15,571 nt of DNA, from contig CAXFLH010000023.1 of NCBI GenBank assembly GCA_964003875.1, forward strand, positions 1 through 15,571, in the 5' to 3' direction. The notes under the pieces are model-generated. The model saw only the letters and a program-made list of their open reading frames with translations. It was not told the DNA's origin and made no database searches. This document shows positions 12,953 through 15,571 of the stretch, in pieces. The number at the start of each line of letters is the position of its first letter. The stretch's first letter is position 1. A program made the translations under genes and the position numbers. Source of the stretch: UBA8444 sp964003875. GTDB lineage: Bacteria > Bacteroidota > Bacteroidia > Flavobacteriales > UBA7312.

Positions 12953-14272
12953 ATGGCTAAAATCGAGTTAATAATGCCAAAAATGGGCGAAAGTGTAGCT
13001 GAGGCTACCATCATCAGTTGGCATAAGGAAGTGGGCGACTCCATAGAGATGGACGAAACCATAGTAGAGATTGCAACAGACAAAGTAGATTCAGAAGTGC
13101 CATCTTCTCTAGAGGGTGTGTTGGTTGAAAAGCTTTTTGATGTAGATGCGGTAGTAAAAGTTGGCGAAGCATTTGCCATTGTAGAAACTTCTGCCGAAGA
13201 TGGCCAATCGCCTAGCCCTAAGCCTCAAAAAGAAGAGAAAGAAGCTACTCCCCAACCCCAAGTCGTTGCCGAAAAAATTGAAGAAGAAATAGCTCAAGTC
13301 AAAAAAAGTGTTCAAAAAATAGAAAATAATGGTGAACGCTTTTATTCTCCCCTAGTTCGTTCAATTGCTAGTGAAGAAGGGTTAAGCATAGAAGAATTGG
13401 ATAGTATACAAGGAAGTGGCAAAGAGGGTAGAGTAACTAAAACTGACTTACTCAATTACCTAAACAATAAAATACAGCCTACAACAAGCCCAAAACCTTC
13501 AGCTAGTCCTACACCAACACCAAAAACAGTTAGTAGCCCCCCTCCAACAGTAAGTATGAGTGGTGATAAAGAGATTATTGAAATGGACAGAATGAGAAAA
13601 CTCATTGCCGACCATATGGTAATGTCCAAGCAAACCTCTCCTCACGTGACTTCTTTTGTGGAAGCCGATGTAACCACACTAGTGAATTGGAGAAATAGAA
13701 TTAAGAGCGACTTTAAAAAACGAGAAGGTCAGAACATTACCTTTACGCCTATTTTTATCGAGGCAGTAGCCAAAGCCATCAAAGATTTCCCTATGATTAA
13801 CGTATCGGTAGATGGCACCAATATTGTTATTCATAAAGACATAAACATCGGTATGGCAGCCGCACTTCCATCGGGCAACCTTATTGTTCCCGTAGTTAAA
13901 GGTGCAGACCAAATGAATTTAATGGGCATTACTAAAACCGTCAATGATTTGGCCAACAGAGCACGTAACAATCAGCTTAAGCCAGACGAAATACAAGGTG
14001 GTACCTTTACCCTTACTAATGTTGGTTCTTTCGGTAATGTTATGGGAACACCGATTATCAATCAGCCTCAAGTAGCTATTATGGCAGTTGGCTCTATCAA
14101 GAAAAAACCTGCCGTTATAGAAACACCCCATGGCGACTTAATAGGTATTAGACACATGATGTTCCTATCCCTATCTTACGACCACCGAGTTGTTGATGGT
14201 GCTTTAGGAGGTAGCTTCTTACGTAAAGTAGCCGATTATCTCGAGCAATTTGACGATAACACAAGTATATAA
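12953..14272 (+). CDS. Dihydrolipoamide acyltransferase (E2) of a 2-oxoacid dehydrogenase complex
   Basis: E2 forms the core of pyruvate, 2-oxoglutarate or branched-chain 2-oxoacid dehydrogenase complexes and passes the acyl group from E1 to CoA. The 439-residue protein has one N-terminal lipoyl domain with the lipoylated Lys44 in TDKVDSE, a Pro/Glu-rich linker, a peripheral subunit-binding domain (about 130-171, FYSPLVRSIASEEGLS), a Pro/Thr/Ser linker (175-200), and the catalytic domain (from about 207). The catalytic signature SYDHRVVDG carries His411 and Asp415. The domain order looks most like a branched-chain type (bkdB/bkdC), but substrate type is not certain. No E1 or E3 gene is nearby. 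Upstream, TAATTTAG (12921-12928) is a one-mismatch promoter candidate. Confidence 0.93.
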   Translation: MAKIELIMPKMGESVAEATIISWHKEVGDSIEMDETIVEIATDKVDSEVPSSLEGVLVEKLFDVDAVVKVGEAFAIVETSAEDGQSPSPKPQKEEKEATPQPQVVAEKIEEEIAQVKKSVQKIENNGERFYSPLVRSIASEEGLSIEELDSIQGSGKEGRVTKTDLLNYLNNKIQPTTSPKPSASPTPTPKTVSSPPPTVSMSGDKEIIEMDRMRKLIADHMVMSKQTSPHVTSFVEADVTTLVNWRNRIKSDFKKREGQNITFTPIFIEAVAKAIKDFPMINVSVDGTNIVIHKDINIGMAAALPSGNLIVPVVKGADQMNLMGITKTVNDLANRARNNQLKPDEIQGGTFTLTNVGSFGNVMGTPIINQPQVAIMAVGSIKKKPAVIETPHGDLIGIRHMMFLSLSYDHRVVDGALGGSFLRKVADYLEQFDDNTSI

Positions 14273-14277
14273 ATTAC

Positions 14278-15042
14278 ATGGAATTATCACTAAAAAAGCC
14301 AATTGTATTTTTCGATTTGGAAACAACAGGCGTAGCCGTAGCAAAAGACAGAATTGTAGAAATATCTGTATTCAAAGTATATCCTAACGGCAACAAAGAA
14401 AGTAAAACTTGGCTAGTGAATCCTACTATACCTATACCAGCAGAAACTACTGCAGTACATGGTATAGACGATGCTAAAGTGGCTAATGAACCTACTTTTA
14501 AAGAATTGGCACACGACATCAAAAATATGATGGAAGGCTGCGATTTAGCAGGGTACAATTCTAACCGTTTTGATATACCACTACTAGCAGAAGAATTTCT
14601 TAGAGCAGATGTAGATTTTGACATGAAAAAACGTAAAGCAGTAGATGTGCAAAACATTTTCCATAAAATGGAACAACGCACTCTATCGGCTGCCTATAAG
14701 TTCTATTGCGCTAAAGACTTAGAAAATGCACATAGTGCAGAAGCCGACACACAGGCTACGTACGAAATTTTGACGGCTCAACTCGATAGATACCAAGAAT
14801 TAGAAAACGATATTGACTTCTTATCAGAATTTTCACAAAGAGGTATGCGTTTTGCCGATATGGCTGGTTTCATCGTCTTTAATGAGGACAACGAAGAATG
14901 TTTTTCTTTTGGTAAATACAAAGGACAAACCGTTGTTAGTGTTTTACAAACTAACCCAGGCTACTTTTCATGGATACAACAAGCTGATTTCCCCCTTTAT
15001 ACCAAGAAAATCTTAACACAAATCAAACTGAGAGATTTCTAA
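14278..15042 (+). CDS. DEDDh 3'-5' exonuclease with ExoX-like C-terminal domain
   Basis: This 254-residue protein has a DnaQ-type exonuclease fold, which removes nucleotides from DNA or RNA 3' ends with two metal ions. The DEDDh residues are Asp13 and Glu15 (FFDLETTG), Asp99 (RFDIPLL), His152 and Asp157 (HSAEADT). The C-terminal part (about 195-254), with FSFGKYKGQTV and YFSWIQQADFP, matches the small domain also found at the end of exodeoxyribonuclease X. It may be a proofreading or repair exonuclease, but it lacks the polymerase context expected for a replicative epsilon subunit. It starts 5 bases after the E2 stop and is 1 base from the next gene, so it is part of the same run. Confidence 0.9.
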   Translation: MELSLKKPIVFFDLETTGVAVAKDRIVEISVFKVYPNGNKESKTWLVNPTIPIPAETTAVHGIDDAKVANEPTFKELAHDIKNMMEGCDLAGYNSNRFDIPLLAEEFLRADVDFDMKKRKAVDVQNIFHKMEQRTLSAAYKFYCAKDLENAHSAEADTQATYEILTAQLDRYQELENDIDFLSEFSQRGMRFADMAGFIVFNEDNEECFSFGKYKGQTVVSVLQTNPGYFSWIQQADFPLYTKKILTQIKLRDF

Positions 15043-15043
15043 A

Positions 15044-15403
15044 ATGGAGGGTTCACATATTTTTTTACACCTTTTAATTGGACCATTAATGTTAGTGTTA
15101 AGCCTTATTTTCTTCTATTTTCCACCTAAAAAAATTAATCTTGTATATGGTCACAGAACTTCTATGTCTATGAAAAACCAAGATACTTGGGACGAAGCTA
15201 ATAAAAGAAGTACCCATATGATGCTTTTAGTTTCTGCTTTAACTTGTATCTTACAACTCATTGGAATCGTTTTTAATATCAATCAAGAATCAACAATACT
15301 TTACGCTAGCATATTTCTAGTCGCTGGTTTAATTATTGGAGTTATATTAATAGAAAAACAATTGAAAACTATATTTGATAAAGACGGCAATAGAAAAAAG
15401 TAG
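15044..15403 (+). CDS. SdpI-family small membrane protein
   Basis: The 119-residue protein has three hydrophobic helices (about 7-26, 59-79, 85-107). Between the first two lies KINLVYGHRTSMSMKNQDTW (29-48), followed by DEANKRS. The pattern N-x-x-YG-x-RT-x-x-SM-x-N-x-x-TW-x-x-AN is the SdpI signature. In Bacillus, SdpI is the immunity and signal protein for the SDP killing peptide, but most family members, including this one, have no SdpC neighbour and an unknown role. It begins 1 base after the exonuclease stop and 2 bases separate it from the next gene. Family membership is fairly sure; function is not. Confidence 0.78.
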   Translation: MEGSHIFLHLLIGPLMLVLSLIFFYFPPKKINLVYGHRTSMSMKNQDTWDEANKRSTHMMLLVSALTCILQLIGIVFNINQESTILYASIFLVAGLIIGVILIEKQLKTIFDKDGNRKK

Positions 15404-15405
15404 GT

Positions 15406-15571
15406 ATGAAAATCATTTGTATAGGAAGAAATTATCGCGATCATATTAATGAGTTAAATAATAAAATAACTAAAGAACCTTTATTTTTTTTAAAACCTGA
15501 TACGTCAATTCAACCTAAAGGACATCCATTTTTTATTCCAGATTTTTCTAATAATATTCACTATGAAGTTG
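15406..15571 (+). CDS. Fumarylacetoacetate hydrolase (FAH) family protein, 5' part only
   Basis: The window ends 55 codons into this gene. The frame opens with MKIICIGRNYRDHINELN and continues with EPLFFLKPDTSI and then HYEV at the edge. This matches the start of FAH-family hydrolases and decarboxylases, which act on acylpyruvates and related diketo acids. The Mg-binding acidic residues of the family lie mostly beyond the cut, so activity cannot be judged. It starts 2 bases after the SdpI-family stop and belongs to the same plus-strand run. Confidence 0.82.
   Translation, partial: MKIICIGRNYRDHINELNNKITKEPLFFLKPDTSIQPKGHPFFIPDFSNNIHYEV

Noticed and set aside
14278..15042. Exonuclease considered as the replicative DNA polymerase III epsilon subunit
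   Set aside because: It has an ExoX-like C-terminal domain and no polymerase-linked context, so a general DEDDh exonuclease is the safer call.
15044..15403. SdpI-like protein considered as immunity for a killing-peptide system
   Set aside because: No SdpC-like toxin or SdpR-like regulator is adjacent, and the neighbours are housekeeping genes.

Overview
The window looks like core chromosome of a low-GC member of the Bacteroidota, most likely order Flavobacteriales. Three things suggest this. Promoter boxes fit the Bacteroidota -7 consensus TAnnTTTG and no clear Shine-Dalgarno sequences are seen. The gene order mutL - two rhomboids - membrane-anchored EEP hydrolase is one I associate with flavobacteria. 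Several proteins, notably MutL, Lgt and the XRE regulator, resemble the forms I recall from that group. These lineage statements come from memory of the families, not from a search.

Layout. Bases 1-108 hold an imperfect inverted repeat. An XRE-type regulator (109-441, minus) is followed by a 342-base divergent region with two promoter boxes and three similar operator-like sites. A tight plus-strand operon follows (784-5490; gaps of 1, 2, 2 and 4 bases): a small membrane protein, MutL, two rhomboid proteases and a membrane-anchored EEP-fold hydrolase. It meets tail-to-tail, in a shared CTAG, a minus-strand peptide-binding lipoprotein (5487-7076). After a 327-base non-coding region come mtaB (tRNA methylthiotransferase) and lgt (lipoprotein diacylglyceryl transferase), 7404-9891. 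A minus-strand pair, recR and a sodium:solute symporter (9900-11931), converges on lgt. Divergent from recR is a run of plus-strand genes: a GT2 glycosyltransferase, a 2-oxoacid dehydrogenase E2 subunit, a DEDDh exonuclease with an ExoX-like tail, an SdpI-family membrane protein, and the start of a FAH-family hydrolase cut by the window edge.

How the genes relate. DNA maintenance recurs (MutL, RecR, DEDDh exonuclease) but in separate transcription units. MutL keeps its ATPase motifs but lacks the metal-binding residues of the MutL nuclease site. The rhomboids, Lgt and the lipoprotein concern membrane and envelope biology. At least four genes have a TAnnTTTG box only 4-6 bases before the ATG, which predicts leaderless or nearly leaderless mRNAs.

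I found no mobile element, CRISPR array, rRNA, tRNA or defence island. I see no clearly undescribed multi-gene system. The best leads are the operator cluster beside the XRE gene, the MutL nuclease-site loss, the tandem rhomboids and the leaderless-promoter pattern.
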